Shown: piece after piece, positions 45,636 to 56,646 of the stretch
Layout: every line of letters starts with the position of its first letter
Position numbering within the stretch: the stretch's first letter is position 1
NCBI GenBank assembly: GCA_963680875.1
Contig: OY804585.1
Coordinates: forward strand, 29,378,186-29,442,185
Length of the DNA: 64,000 nucleotides
Direction of reading: 5' to 3'
DNA from: Bathymodiolus brooksi
Lineage: Eukaryota; Mollusca; Bivalvia; Mytilida; Modiolidae
Notes under the pieces: model-generated
The model's input: the letters and a program-made list of their open reading frames with translations, nothing else
Database searches by the model: none
What the model was told of the DNA's origin: nothing
Made by a program: the position numbers and the translations under genes

Positions 45636-45981
45636 GAAATTCCACAGAAAACATGTTACAAACAAAAACAAAACGAAACACATTATGAAAATATCACACA
45701 TTAACATTATCTATGACAAACCTGCAACAAGTCAACAAAATAGTGATTAAGATCTTGAATAAACACGGAGATTAGAGGAAGGAATAAAAAAAACGTCAAA
45801 ATCTCTGAAAATATAATAAAAATGCAATGCGGACGTGATAGACTACTTGGAGTACTACACAACTTATGCGAAAACTATTATTGAAATATATTATATGAAA
45901 ATAAAAGGGGCAGATAACCAGTGAAAGGGCTAGCTCCGGTAGCCATGCTACTTTTCTGACGCGGACGTCCCAGAGAACACC

Positions 45982-46235
45982 CTTCCGGTGAAAAGGTCCC
46001 ACTAGGGCGGATATTGCGCAACTTCCTGTTGCGCATGCGCGCACCCAAGGGAACCCCGAAGGAGGTCACGTGACATTCAGTCACTATGGGGTGACGTTTC
46101 ATAACGTCACTTCCGGTAAAAATGCCCCACTAGGATGGATATTGCGTAGCTTCCGGTTGTGCATGTGCACACCCAAGGGAACCCTCTTCGGGGTCACGTC
46201 ACCTCCGGTAGCACCGTGGGTCATGCGCAATGACA
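45982..46235 (+). repeat. 128-bp tandem duplication, GC-rich, with regulatory-type motifs
   Basis: CTTCCGGT starts at 45982 and 46110. Both units hold CCCACTAGG(G/A)(C/T)GGATATTGCG, a GC(A)TG-CGC palindrome (GCGCATGCGC at 46031-46040, NRF1-like), CACCCAAGGGAACC and TCACGT. TCACGTGA lies at 46066-46073. Confidence 0.8.
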
Positions 46236-46403
46236 CATTTTGTACTACTACTATTGTAAATATTTGTTCGCAGGAATGCACTTCCGGGCATGCGCAGAAC
46301 ATACTTCCGGTTATGACGCGACTTCCGTTCATGGTCACGTGCCTTCCGGTAGCACCCCATCGCACCCCCGCAAATGTGGCTTGAGTTGTACCCATATACT
46401 ACT
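46203..46403 (-). repeat. Right terminal inverted repeat of the foldback-like element
   Basis: Mirror of 40342-40558. It includes GCATGCGCAGAACATACTTC, TTATGACGCGACTTCCG and GGTCACGTGCCTTCCGGTAG, and ends CCCATATACTACT. Confidence 0.85.
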
Positions 46404-46930
46404 TACTTCGCAGCGAAGAACTATGTCTTATTTCTATATTTTATTAATACCATTCAACTTCGTAGCCAAGGACAAAACCATTCAAATACACAACTGGTTC
46501 TTAGATCGAACCTTGTATGATGTCATATATTAAGAGAATACAAGATAGTGCCATTTTTCTTATTCCTTGAGGTTCCTTCGGGGTGTATCTAAGATATACA
46601 TACACACGTTATCTATTTTTAATTGGTTTAACAATACTCGATTCTGCGGTCATAATCAGATGTTTGCTTTGAAAATCAAACACGATGCAAAATGGTATAA
46701 GAAATACCTCAATGAAAAACTATTTCAAAGTTATATGAAATAGATGTACGTGACAGCTCAACATTTAAAATGTTGATTACAGTTTTAAGTAAATTTTCCA
46801 AGAAATATCACGATTTTCCACACGCTAAACGATAATCAGTCGTTCTTACATGCGCATGAATTAAGGTTCAAGACTGAAAATATTTCTTTCAGAGATTTCA
46901 TCATTAATAAACTGATCGTGTTTTAACGTG

Positions 46931-47075
46931 GTAACCACCGACCTGTCGCAAGTCACTGACAAATTTTATCACATAATGTTGTACATCTCGCCCTGATCGT
47001 GATTCGAACGCACAACATCAGTGGTGATAGGCATGTAAATCTAACTACCATACGATCACGGTCACGACGGCCCCG
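46931..47075 (-). mobile_element. SINE head and partial core
   Basis: Minus strand: GTAACCACCGACCTGTCGCA, CGTGATTCGAACGCACAACA (B box complement) and ACTACCATACGATCACGGTC. The tail and most of the core are missing. Confidence 0.85.
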
Positions 47076-47292
47076 AAATTATTTATCTCATATGACTGTT
47101 TTTCAAAATGATGACCATATACAATGTAAAATTTAAAATGTTGAGATACGCAGATAGATTGCTGTCAATTAGAAAAAAAACCCAATACATGTATATATAC
47201 TATCGTCACACGATTAAACACGTGTATACTGACGATCTTTAATTTAACCTTACATGACAATGTATCACCTCTATATTTTTATATAGTGGGGA

Positions 47293-47306
47293 GGGGGGGG
47301 GGGGGG
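47293..47306 (+). repeat. Run of 14 G
   Basis: Preceded by GTGGGGA, so nearly 20 purines. Confidence 0.9.
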
Positions 47307-47359
47307 CTAAATGGTTCGTCATTATACAAAGCGACTCAGTGGCACAGTACTGTATTAAT

Positions 47360-47590
47360 GCATGGGCACAGTGGGCAGTTGTCCGGGGCCCCACGATCAT
47401 AGGGACCCCGTGTTAATGTTTAATGTTTAAACACTGATTTTGTTGGAAGTACCAATACAATAAATATATGTTTAATTGTATCGACCATTTACATTTTTTA
47501 TTCCTATGAGTGGTTGTGGAGGTAGGGGTTCCAGTGCACTGTCTTACCCGGGGGACTATAATGATGTTAAGACGGCCCTGAGTGTACCAA
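47360..47590 (-). repeat. Diverged copy of the 25.4-28.9 kb repeat family
   Basis: ATGCATGGGCACAGTGGGCA, CCGGGGCCCCACGATCATAG, CACTGATTTTGTTGGAAGTA, TTTATTCCTATGAGTGGTTG and TTAAGACGGCCCTGAG match, in mixed orientation, the termini and middle of that family. GCATGGGCAC and TTAAGACGGC look like its two ends. Confidence 0.7.
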
Positions 47591-47641
47591 CGCTGTGGGT
47601 AACGAATACCGCTAACAGAAGTACATAGTTGTTGGTAAACG

Positions 47642-48146
47642 ATGTCTCAGCCTGTTGCATTTACTGCAGTACTTGCACATGGCGTTACACTTTGTCTACA
47701 TCAAGCTGTTGAATTCGACAAGGTCATGACCAATGTCGGTAATGCTTATGTATCTTACAGCTCCTGTATATGGTCTCTACATGATTTCTGCTACAGTATG
47801 TTGTCTAATTGGTTTTCTCCGGGTTCCGGTTTGCTCCACCAATAAAACTGACTGCCACGATATAGCTTATATATTTTGAATGTGTCGTTCAACACCATCA
47901 AACAAGCAAACAATATGTAGTCAGCAAAGTTCCAGTGTACATATTGAAATAGTCAGGAATGGTGAACAGCTCGTAGCCATATACGGGGAAGATTATGATC
48001 TCGGAAGTCAAACAATAATGGTTCAGTTGAATGAAAATGATAAAGTTTGGGTTCGACATGTCCTTGATTCGGGATTTGGATATATCAATAATGAAGCCGA
48101 TAGACAATACACTACATTTACGGGAGCATTAATTGTCGCATTTTAG
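47642..48146 (+). pseudogene. C1q-domain protein, pseudogene split by a SINE
   Basis: N-terminal half: QPVAFTAVLAHG, then VEFDKVMTNVGNAYVS, the opening strands of a C1q domain (xFxxVxTNxGxxYd). Next comes a one-frame slip: APVYGLYMISATVCCLIG follows in another frame, with the usual TGVF step missing. A SINE (47812-47915) then interrupts. The C-terminal half resumes with SSVHIEIVRNGEQLVAIYG and ends LNENDKVWVRHVL...YTTFTGALIVAF plus stop, the last strands (GDxVWV, YTTFSG) of the domain. C1q-domain proteins are secreted trimeric recognition molecules, hugely expanded in bivalves. No signal peptide is visible. The frame slip and SINE make this copy non-functional unless part of the gap is an intron: CTTACAG before CTCCTGTATATGG could be an acceptor. 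Confidence 0.78.
47812..47915 (+). mobile_element. SINE core and tail inside the C1q relic
   Basis: GGTTTTCTCCGGGTTCCGGT, CTCCACCAATAAAACTGACT, GCCACGATATAGCTTATATA and GTTCAACACCATCAAACAAG. The tRNA-like head is missing. Confidence 0.85.
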
Positions 48147-48555
48147 AAAATGTTTTATCTGTATAAATTTCCAAAATACATTTGAAAACCATAAGTATCC
48201 TTAGTTTTGTCTCATTGATGTAATACTGTGAAATCATTATTAATTTTGGGGTTCTTATTTTCGTGGATTTCGTTGTTCACTTAAAATCAAATCAAATACA
48301 TTTTCCCCATTTTTATTGTTGGCTGTAGTGTTTGAAACCACGAATTCAAGAACCAGTGAATCAATGCATTTTGGTGCCAACGAATAAAAGTACTTTAACA
48401 GTATTTTATTTTCATTTGTATATGTACTAATTGTCTGATTATCACAACGATTTACTTCAAGTCAGATAACATAGTGTCAGAATTCATTATATATATTTTC
48501 TATATAGTTGATGCCTTTTAGCTCAGCAGTAGAAAAGTAGAGGCTAAGGATTCGG

Positions 48556-48655
48556 GGTCAGGGTTATAACAATATTTCAGTTATATCGTGGCGGTCAGTC
48601 TTATTGGTGAAATAAACCGGAGTACATGGAGAAAACCACTGACATGTCACACAGA
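48556..48655 (-). mobile_element. SINE fragment, tail and part of the core
   Basis: GTTATAACAATATTTCAGTT, ATCGTGGCGGTCAGTCTTAT and GGAGAAAACCACTGACATGT, minus strand. Confidence 0.8.
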
Positions 48656-48739
48656 AAAGTGGAAATTAAATTATAATGCTCTTATGCCATTTTGACAAGG
48701 GCAACGGGAAATGAAGGATATAATGGACGAGTCGCCAAA

Positions 48740-48985
48740 ATTCAACCAACGACCACTCCTAACAATGCACAGTTCATTAAGATCTGCTGCAAGTTATCTT
48801 TAATGAGACACGGGAGTGTAGCATTCTCCATAAAACGGACACGTCTTAATGGCTCATGGGAAGGGGGCATTCTGTATTCAATTCGTCTATCACAACTTGC
48901 GAATGCCACCTTGGAATGGTTAAACCCTACAGTGGAGTAATTGGAACTCATTTTTATACAGCGATACTCTTCGGGGATAAACACC
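48740..48985 (+). repeat. Dispersed repeat G, copy
   Basis: AACCAACGACCACTCCTAAC, TTCATTAAGATCTGCTGCAA, GTTATCTTTAATG and CTCATGGGAAGG. Both strands are open for about 80 codons by chance. Confidence 0.55.
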
Positions 48986-49124
48986 TATTATACTAAATGA
49001 CGTACTCCTTCCATTTATGAGAACGGTTAGTTGGATTGTCTTTGACAATCACTCCCCCCTTCTTTTGCCCAATCTACATGCAGAATTTGCACGCACTCTA
49101 GTTTTAAGACACCAGGGTAATGAA

Positions 49125-49520
49125 CACTATCAGGCATAATCAAATCTAAATATCTGTATCAGATAAAAACTTAGATATCTAATTTAGTGCGTACGACGCG
49201 TATCTGTGATAACCTTCATCAGATCCGTTCAATATCGAAATATTGGAAAGGCAAATAAATTAAAAGGATTTTGGAAGCAATAAACCAAAGGACTTAAACA
49301 ATATAGCCTACATCGGCTAAGGTCAGATAGCCTACATCGGCTAAGGTCATCTTTGTCTGAGGGACGAGAACCTTAGGCTAAGGTCATCTATGTCTGAGGG
49401 AGGAGAACCTTAGGCTAAGGTCACCTATGTCTGAGGGACGAGAACCTTAGTTTTGATAATAATAACAAGTCTAGTAATATGTTATAGTCTTGTGGGTGTT
49501 GGTGTTGTCATGTCCAGATG
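49125..49520 (-). repeat. Dispersed repeat D, inverted copy with internal triplication
   Basis: CTAATTTAGTGCGTACGACG and GATAACCTTCATCAGATCCG are complements of the repeat D 3' end. Then a unit of about 44 bp (GGCTAAGGTCATCTATGTCT, GAGGGA-GAGAACCTTA) is repeated three times at about 49310-49450. Confidence 0.7.
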
Positions 49521-50394
49521 AAATAAACAATGAAACATTTTAACAATTATTTTGTCATTAGATAATATCGAGAACAAGAGACCGTTGACATATATTATGA
49601 AAGGGCAGTGTGAGTTAATTTAAAAACAAATAAAGTTTTCAAATTGAAAGACTGGTTAAATAAAATATTACAATTCAAAATATGTTATTGTTTAAATTGT
49701 TAACAAATGGAATGGATAAAAGGCAATGCCTATATAAATACTTCCCTATACAAGATGGATAGAATAATAACAGTATTAAATATATACACATACATATATA
49801 AATATATATCAGACATAATGCAGTAAGTCAAGGGAGACAATTCCCCATCAAGAATAAATTCGTTGATGACATAAAATATTGAGTAGTAAACAATCATATC
49901 AGGTTGATGAATTATAAATTCCTTATATAGAGCGTAAATTGTTGTTTTACAAATCTGACAACATTTGTCATATATCACAATTTATAACTTTGAATTATTC
50001 CGCTTTCATCATTATAAGTCAAACATCAATCAGAAGGAAAACATATTACTTTGAGTTATCCCCCTTTGAACACGTTTTTCATTCTTGATAAGACCAAATA
50101 CATGGCGCGATGTTGCTGCCAATGTCGTATTGTATACATAGTAAGTTATTTGACATCAACCTATGTAATATATGACATTAATTATATAAAGTTGTGAGTT
50201 CGGTGGTGGTCCGTTCCATGGAATAATTTTCCTGCCATATGTATTATATTTTCTTTTATTTGTGGTAATCCAAATTTTACCCAAAGTCTCATCTCGCTGC
50301 AACCTGTATGTTTGTTATTTTGTTCTCGTCATGAAATAAAGTTGAAATAATAGTCAACTTGTTATTAAACATCAATCACACAATCATAAGAACA
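49521..50394. other. AT-rich stretch with no supported gene
   Basis: Short ORFs only, including an 82-codon minus-strand one at 49730 with no family match. Confidence 0.5.
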
Positions 50395-50765
50395 TCTATA
50401 ATTATTACTGAGTCGATACCTTTGCTGGGCACTATTAGTCCTCGAGAGTATCATCTGCCCAGCAGTCAGTGTTTCGGAACTGACATGGTTTATAAGATAT
50501 ATATATTATTGAAATTTACATTTCCTAATTAATGTAATTATTAGTCAAAACTAAGCTTCTCCTCACTCGGGCATAACTCCTCACTCGGGCATATGTGACC
50601 TTATCCATGTTTGAATATCTCGTTCTGGTCCTTTGGTTTATTTGTTCCCAACGTCATTTAAATTATTTGGCTTTCCGATTTTTTGATAATGAGCGTCCCT
50701 GATGAAGGTCATTCAAGAAACGTGCTGTGCGCACTAAATTAGATTTTTACGTTTTCTATTGTAAA
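50395..50765 (+). repeat. Dispersed repeat D, copy 3
   Basis: ATTACTGAGTCGATACCTTT, CAGTCAGTGTTTCGGAACTG, GATGAAGGTCATTCAAGAAA and GCGCACTAAATTAGATTTTT. A small duplication, CTCCTCACTCGGGCATA, occurs twice at about 50566-50592. Confidence 0.75.
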
Positions 50766-50816
50766 TAGTACAAGACATGGACAGTTGTCTGTATGGAGGA
50801 CGAACGTAGTATTATC

Positions 50817-53800
50817 ATTTATCCTGCAATCAGTACATTTGCTGTACAAATATGCTATACGAATAAATGTTTGCTTTATTCGTACTAGACGAATAAACTT
50901 TTCAGCCTACGAATAAACTTTTAAACCTAAGAATAAACTTTTAAGCCCCGCCTACATATATTCCGGAACTACTTTTTGTGTTTTTGCTCTCCTTGCTTAC
51001 CCAAGGTCAATAATCGACCGTCGTCTTTTTCTAATAAATGTTTTCGTTCTCACTATTTGCAAATACAAACCGACAAAATGAAACTAATAATTTTAAAATT
51101 TCATATTTTTTATACATATTTTACGATAAAAAAAATCCTAGAAGTCAATAAAAAACAAAACAAAAATCTTAAACAAATCCGAATCATTTATAACTTGACA
51201 GGGAAGCTTTGAAAACAAAACAAAAGCAGCTAAAACTACAGGACAAAGGGAATAAACCAAAGAGAGCATGCCCTCCAACAGATGAGGAAATTAACATCCT
51301 TTATAACAGAAACGTTCTGGGCAGTCACACACCACAATCTTTACTAAACACACTTATGAGTTATATGGTTAAATAACTCAGTACAGTTTGAACATCAAAC
51401 TCTAAGATTACTACATATATTTTATTATAAAATTTCTTCATATTAAATGTTCAATTAATTCACATCAATTACTTCAACATATCAGATAGTAGACTTCTTC
51501 AAGGTGAAAAGATCACATATTCCTGCTATTGCATCAAGTCACTTTAAAATTATAGATAATTATTTATATTCTGAATTCTTTATAACACCACAAAATATCT
51601 ATATAATTTGTTTAACCATTTGGAATAATTGTATTCAGTCACTTCTTCCAATCATTTTGCATCTTTTTTTAAAACATTTTGTTTCTTTTGCAAAATTCCA
51701 ACAAAGTTGTATGATTTGTCAGTTGAAACTAGTGTTTTATCTGCTGGAATTCTACTCACTGTTGATCAGGATTACAGTACATTTTTTATTTTGTGCAAGT
51801 CCATTTGAAATTGATTCACATACCCCTGGCCTGTATGCAACAACTGAGTGATAGTTCTTGAAAAATGTCCTTTGTTTAATCAGATCTTTATAAAACGTTC
51901 ATAGGTTTTTATACAATTATTTCTTTCATATATATAGTCTTTGCATTTATTTCAAACATCACATATACATTGTACACTGTTAGACCATTAACTCAGCCAT
52001 TCATCTGAAAGACATTAATATAGCATTGATTATAATTAAAATACATGTTATTATATATTTACTAATAAAATAACAAGAATAAAGGAACAAAATGCAGACT
52101 AACTTAGCAATGTTTGAATGTTTGAAGCTTCAAGCTTTCATAATGCATTTTTGTATGACCTGACTCAGAAAATATATTCGCACATTAGTCATTACTCGCA
52201 GCAGCCAACATTATCATGTAAATATTGTTCGTTCCAGAAAAATATATCCTTCACTCTAATATTTTTCTGGTCACAACACTTATGCAATAAACCTATGTCC
52301 ATAATATTCTTGGTTCCTTAGTGATATCGCATTATGTAATTTACCAATCAATGGATTATGGTTTAATAATAGCAAATTTGATATGAAGAAAATAGTTGGT
52401 GGGGATTCTACATAGACTTCAATGCATATTAATTCATTTGATTATGATATACAAACAGAAGTTAAATATAGTAATTAAAATCATATCTGGTGCTTGTTGA
52501 CACTAAATCAGATCTCTATTTTGATTTTCTTCAATTTATATATGAAAATTTTATTTTATTCTTATAAAAATAAATTTCAATTTTCCATTGAAGCCTATGT
52601 AAAGTAAAGTCCAGAGCCAGAGGATTGGTATTAGCTTCTCCTCCTTTATATACTTGCATTGTAGCAAAATACATAATCTATTTGTACGAGCTTTAGAAAC
52701 AGGTAGAAAAGTGCATGAAAGAAAACTTTCCAGTCTCATGAAAAAAATGAAGGAAAGTTGCAAATTAGACATTAATCAATCAGTGCCAGAAAATATCTTT
52801 CCCGTCCAGAAGTTAAGAGAAAACAATGTGGAAGGGATAGATATTATGCAAATATCAGTGCATAAAAATGTGGCATTTATTAATAATTACTCAACATTGA
52901 GTGAGGAAAGACACAAGAAAATATCAAACATCCTCAGCAACACTGAAACTAATAGAAATGCTTCGGTACCAGTGCAGTTTTCAGCAAACTTACCTCGTAA
53001 AACCTCCACAAATTCTACAGCCAGTAGCACTTCTGATGTTTCGTGTCGAAGTAATCCAAATGTTTCTTCCTATTGTGCCAATACAAATATGTCAAGCGAA
53101 ATTAGTTCTATGTTTTACGGGGCAGTCCTCCATATTTGCATAATATCTATCCCTCCACATTGTTTTCTCTTAACTTCTGGACGGGAAAGATATTTTCTGG
53201 AACTGATTGATTAATGTCTAATTTGCAACTTTCCTTCATTTTTTTCATGAGACTGGAAAGTTTTCTTTCGTGCACTTTTCTACCTGTTTCTAAAGCTCGT
53301 ACAAATAGATTATGTATTTTGCGACAATGCAAGTATATAAAGGAGGAGAAGCTAATACCAATCCTCTGGCTCTGGACTTTACTTTACATAGGTTTCAATG
53401 GTAAATTGGAATTTATTTTTATACGAATAAAATAAAACTTTCATATATAAATTGAAGAAAATCAAAATAGAGATCTGATTTAGTGTCAACAAGCACCAGA
53501 TATGATTTTAATTACTATATTTAACTTCTGTTTGTATATCATAATCATAAGTGTTGTGACCAGAAAAATATTAGAGTGAAGGATATATTTTTCTGGAACG
53601 AACAATATTTACCTGATTATGTTGGCTGTTGCGAGTAATGACTAATGTGCGAATATATTTTCTGAGTCAGGTCATACAAAAATGCATTATGAAAGCTTGA
53701 AGCTTCAAACATTCAAACATTGCTAAGTTAGTCTGCATGTTGTTCCTTTTTTCTGGTTATTTTATTAGTAAATATATAATAACATGTATTTTAATTATAA

Positions 53801-54952
53801 TCAATGCTATATTAATGTCTTTCAGATGAATGGCTGAGTTAATGGTCAAACAGTGTACAATGTACATGTGATGTTTGAAATAAGTGCAAAGACTATATAT
53901 ATGAAAAAAATAATTGTATAAAAACCTATGAACTTTTAATAAAGATCTGATTAAACAAAGGACATTTTTCAAGAACTAAAAATAAAAAATGTACTGTAAT
54001 CCTGATCAACAGTGAGTAGAATTCCAGCAGATAAAACATTAGTTTCAACTGACAAATCATACAACTTTGTTGGAATTTTGCAAAAGAAAAAAATGTTTTA
54101 AAAAAAGATGCAAAATGATTGGAGGAAGTGACTGAATACAATTATTCCAAATGGTTAAACAAATTATATAGATATTCTGTGGTGTCATAAAGAATTCAGA
54201 ATATAAATAATTATCTATAATTTTAAAGTGACTTGATGCAATAGCAGGAATATGTGATCTTTTCACCTTGAAGAAGTCTACTATCTGATATGTTGAAGTA
54301 ATTGATGTCAATTAATTGAACATTTAATATGAAGAAATTTTATAATAAAATATATGTAGTAATCTTAGAGTTTGATGTTCAAACTGTACTGAGTTATTTA
54401 ACCATATAACTCATAAGTGTGTTTAGTAAAGATTGTGGTGTGTGACTGCCCAGAACGTTTCTGTTATAAAGGATGTTAATTTCCTCATCTGTTGGAGGGC
54501 ATGCTCTCTTTGGTTTATTCCCTTTGTCCTGTAGTTTTAGCTGCTTTTGTTTTGTTTTCAAAGCTTCCCTGTCAAGTTATAAATGATTCGGATTTGTTTA
54601 AGATTGTTGTTTTGTTTTTTATTGACTTCTAGGATTTTTCTTATCGTAAAATATGTATAAAAAATATGAAATTTTAAAATTATTAGTTTCATTTTGTCGG
54701 TTTGTATTTACAAATAGTGAGAACGAAAACATTTATTAGAAAAAGACGACGGTCGATTATTGACATTGGTTAAGCAAGGAGAGCAAAAACACAAAAGTAG
54801 TTCCGGAATATATATAGGCGGGGCTTAAAAGTTTATTCTTAGGTTTAAAAGTTTATTCGTAGGCTGAAAAGTTCATTCGTCTAGTACGAATAAAGCAAAA
54901 ATTTATTCGTATAGCATATTTGTACAGCAAATGTACTGATTGCAGGATAAAT
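50817..54952. repeat. 4.1-kb near-perfect palindrome
   Basis: The left arm 50817-52855 and right arm 53135-54952 are inverted copies of high identity. The outer ends are ATTTATCCTGCAATCAGTAC and its mirror; the inner ends are GATAGATATTATGCAAAT and its mirror. The right arm lacks about 155 bp found at about 52290-52440 of the left arm. The 279-bp loop is unique. The same 73-codon frame appears on the minus strand at 52551-52772 and the plus strand at 53214-53435. Outer parts hold GAATAAACTTTTAAGCC-type short repeats. No transposase or target duplication was seen. Confidence 0.93.
52654..53120 (+). CDS. Unassigned coding-like sequence across the palindrome loop
   Basis: A plus-strand frame begins in the left arm (CSKIHNLFVRALETGRKVHE, basic and helical), crosses the arm end (NNVEGIDIMQ) and continues through the unique loop as ATLSEERHKK-like text (STLSEERHKKISNILSNTET) and a Ser/Thr/Asn-rich tail (STNSTASSTSDVSCRSNPNV). 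It then enters the right arm, where it reads antisense sequence and loses meaning (track end 53214). The right arm carries the first ~60 codons again on the minus strand. I recognise no domain. Low-complexity Ser/Asn composition fits a disordered region. It may be part of a gene caught in the inverted duplication. Confidence 0.3.
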
Positions 54953-55371
54953 CCTCATAACTGAGCTTTGTATTGTTTGACAGCGTTGGTAAATACATTT
55001 CTGTGAATCAGTTCAGTTTGTTGAAATAAATGATTAATCTTTCTGTTTTCTCTACCCTGCCTAGGTTACATAAAACTTGCTCGAACTGTCGATGTGTAAT
55101 GTTTACAATCTGTGCACATTTATGAGCGTTGTACACACACATGTGACGTATGCGATATAAATTAATGTGTTTTCATATCTATGAAAAACATATTAAATTG
55201 AACACCTAGAGAGCAATATTTCTTCAATACCATGCCACGACAAAACAACTTTTCAATGAGATGATGGTCAATGTATACTTAGTAATAAATCAACATGCTA
55301 ATCTGGAAATTGTTATAGTGCCAGCTCCCTGAAAACAAGCAGTATTAAGTTGACAGACCGCTCCCCAAAGA

Positions 55372-55618
55372 GGCCGTCGTGATCGTATGATAGTTGGATT
55401 TACAACTACCTGGGCAATCAGTGCCTATCACCACTAACGTTGTGAGTTCGAATCCCGCTAATGGCGAGGTGTACTCGATACAACATTGGGTGATTAAGTT
55501 TTTCAGTGTCCTGCGGCAGGTCGGTGGTTTTCTCCGTGTACTCTTGTTTCCTCCACTAAAAAAACTTACCACCAGGATATAACTGAACTTTTGTTGAAAG
55601 TGGAGTTACATATCATAA
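55372..55618 (+). mobile_element. tRNA-headed SINE, counterpart of the one at 30908
   Basis: GGCCGTCGTGATCGTATGAT head, GTGAGTTCGAATCCCGCT with a consensus B box, CAGGTCGGTGGTTTTCTCC core, and a tail degraded to GTTACATATCATAAC. Confidence 0.88.
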
Positions 55619-56470
55619 CCCTACCCCCGTTCCACAAAGGACACATTATCTTGATTCCAACTCGATCAATTTTAATTCCTACTCTGCTATGCTGTGTTTT
55701 GGTAGAGAAAGAGCCAACACATGTTTGTAATCTTTGGTTTGGTCAAACCGGGATCCACACTCACTATACTACTACCCACTCGATTTTAGCGCACTGACCA
55801 ATACAACGCATGCACATCCAGTAAAAAAAGATTTTACTCGACAAACTCACAGTACAAATGAGAACACATTTCGTTATTATTGTGTTTTTATTACTTATCT
55901 TATTATCACAATCACAGCATTGATCAAATAAAGTAAAAACAAAAACAATAAAAAAACCTTTTGTTATCGTATCTATTTGACATTTTCAAACTGTTAATCA
56001 TGATCATTAAATTCGTTTAAAATATCTTTCTGTTTGATGTTTATAAAATTTAAAGATGATCTATATGACCCGGCTATGATTATTACAAAAGAATGTCTGT
56101 CCCAACGGATATGTTGCATTTCCACTCTAATTTGTTTTTTGAAATTGTAGAGATCCAGGAAAGAAACAAGTTACTCTCATTTGTTCCCTTCTAAGTGATA
56201 TATTTGTATTTATAAGTTAAATTGCTTTACTCTATGATGATTTTATTGTCGATATTTGTATTGAGAACAACTTACTAGTCCCTCTCTATGTAAATACATT
56301 AATAACATAAATCTAATGACAACAAATGTAATAATTAATCAACTAAACTGAAATTATATTATAACATTAATGTAATATTGTTTTAATATTTAACAGAAGA
56401 AAATAGAGGGAAAAAAGGGGGGAGATAAAACCGATAAATTGTGTTGAGATAATATCATGGTTTGGGAAAA

Positions 56471-56480
56471 TTTATTTATT
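56471..56480 (-). terminator. Candidate polyadenylation signals for TRIM copy B
   Basis: Overlapping AATAAA hexamers on the minus strand about 170 bp past the stop. At the matching place block A reads GATAATTAAATGG and lacks them. The LINE insert now separates that site from the A gene. Confidence 0.35.
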
Positions 56481-56646
56481 AAATATAAGTTTGTCGAATA
56501 AATTTGTGCACTGATTTGAAAGTATAGTATTCAATTCAATATTCTTACAAACGACCCTTACTTTGGGAAAGATTCCATGACTATAGTATGTCTATCTCAC
56601 ATGAACAATAACGTAATTTTCAGTCAGAATATTGTCGTTATAAATT

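Larger units (their letters stand above)
40342..46403. mobile_element. 6.06-kb foldback-like element with minisatellite core
   Basis: The left terminal repeat (40342-40558) and the right (46203-46403) are inverted copies. Shared, in order: AGTAGTATATG, TCAAGCCA-ATTTGCGGGG, TCATAACCGGAAGTATGTTC, GGAAGTGCATTCC, ATAGTAGTAGTACAAAATGT and GTGTCATTG-GCATGACC. Between them lie about 4.9 kb of 42-bp minisatellite, a CAG/CCG-rich patch and GC-rich duplicated sequence. Long inverted ends around internal tandem repeats is the architecture of foldback elements. No transposase is present. No clear target duplication was seen at the edges. Confidence 0.75.

Noticed and set aside
45433..45750. A 105-codon Ser/Pro/Gln/Ala-rich protein
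   Set aside because: CAG/CCG simple sequence, with several other frames open too.
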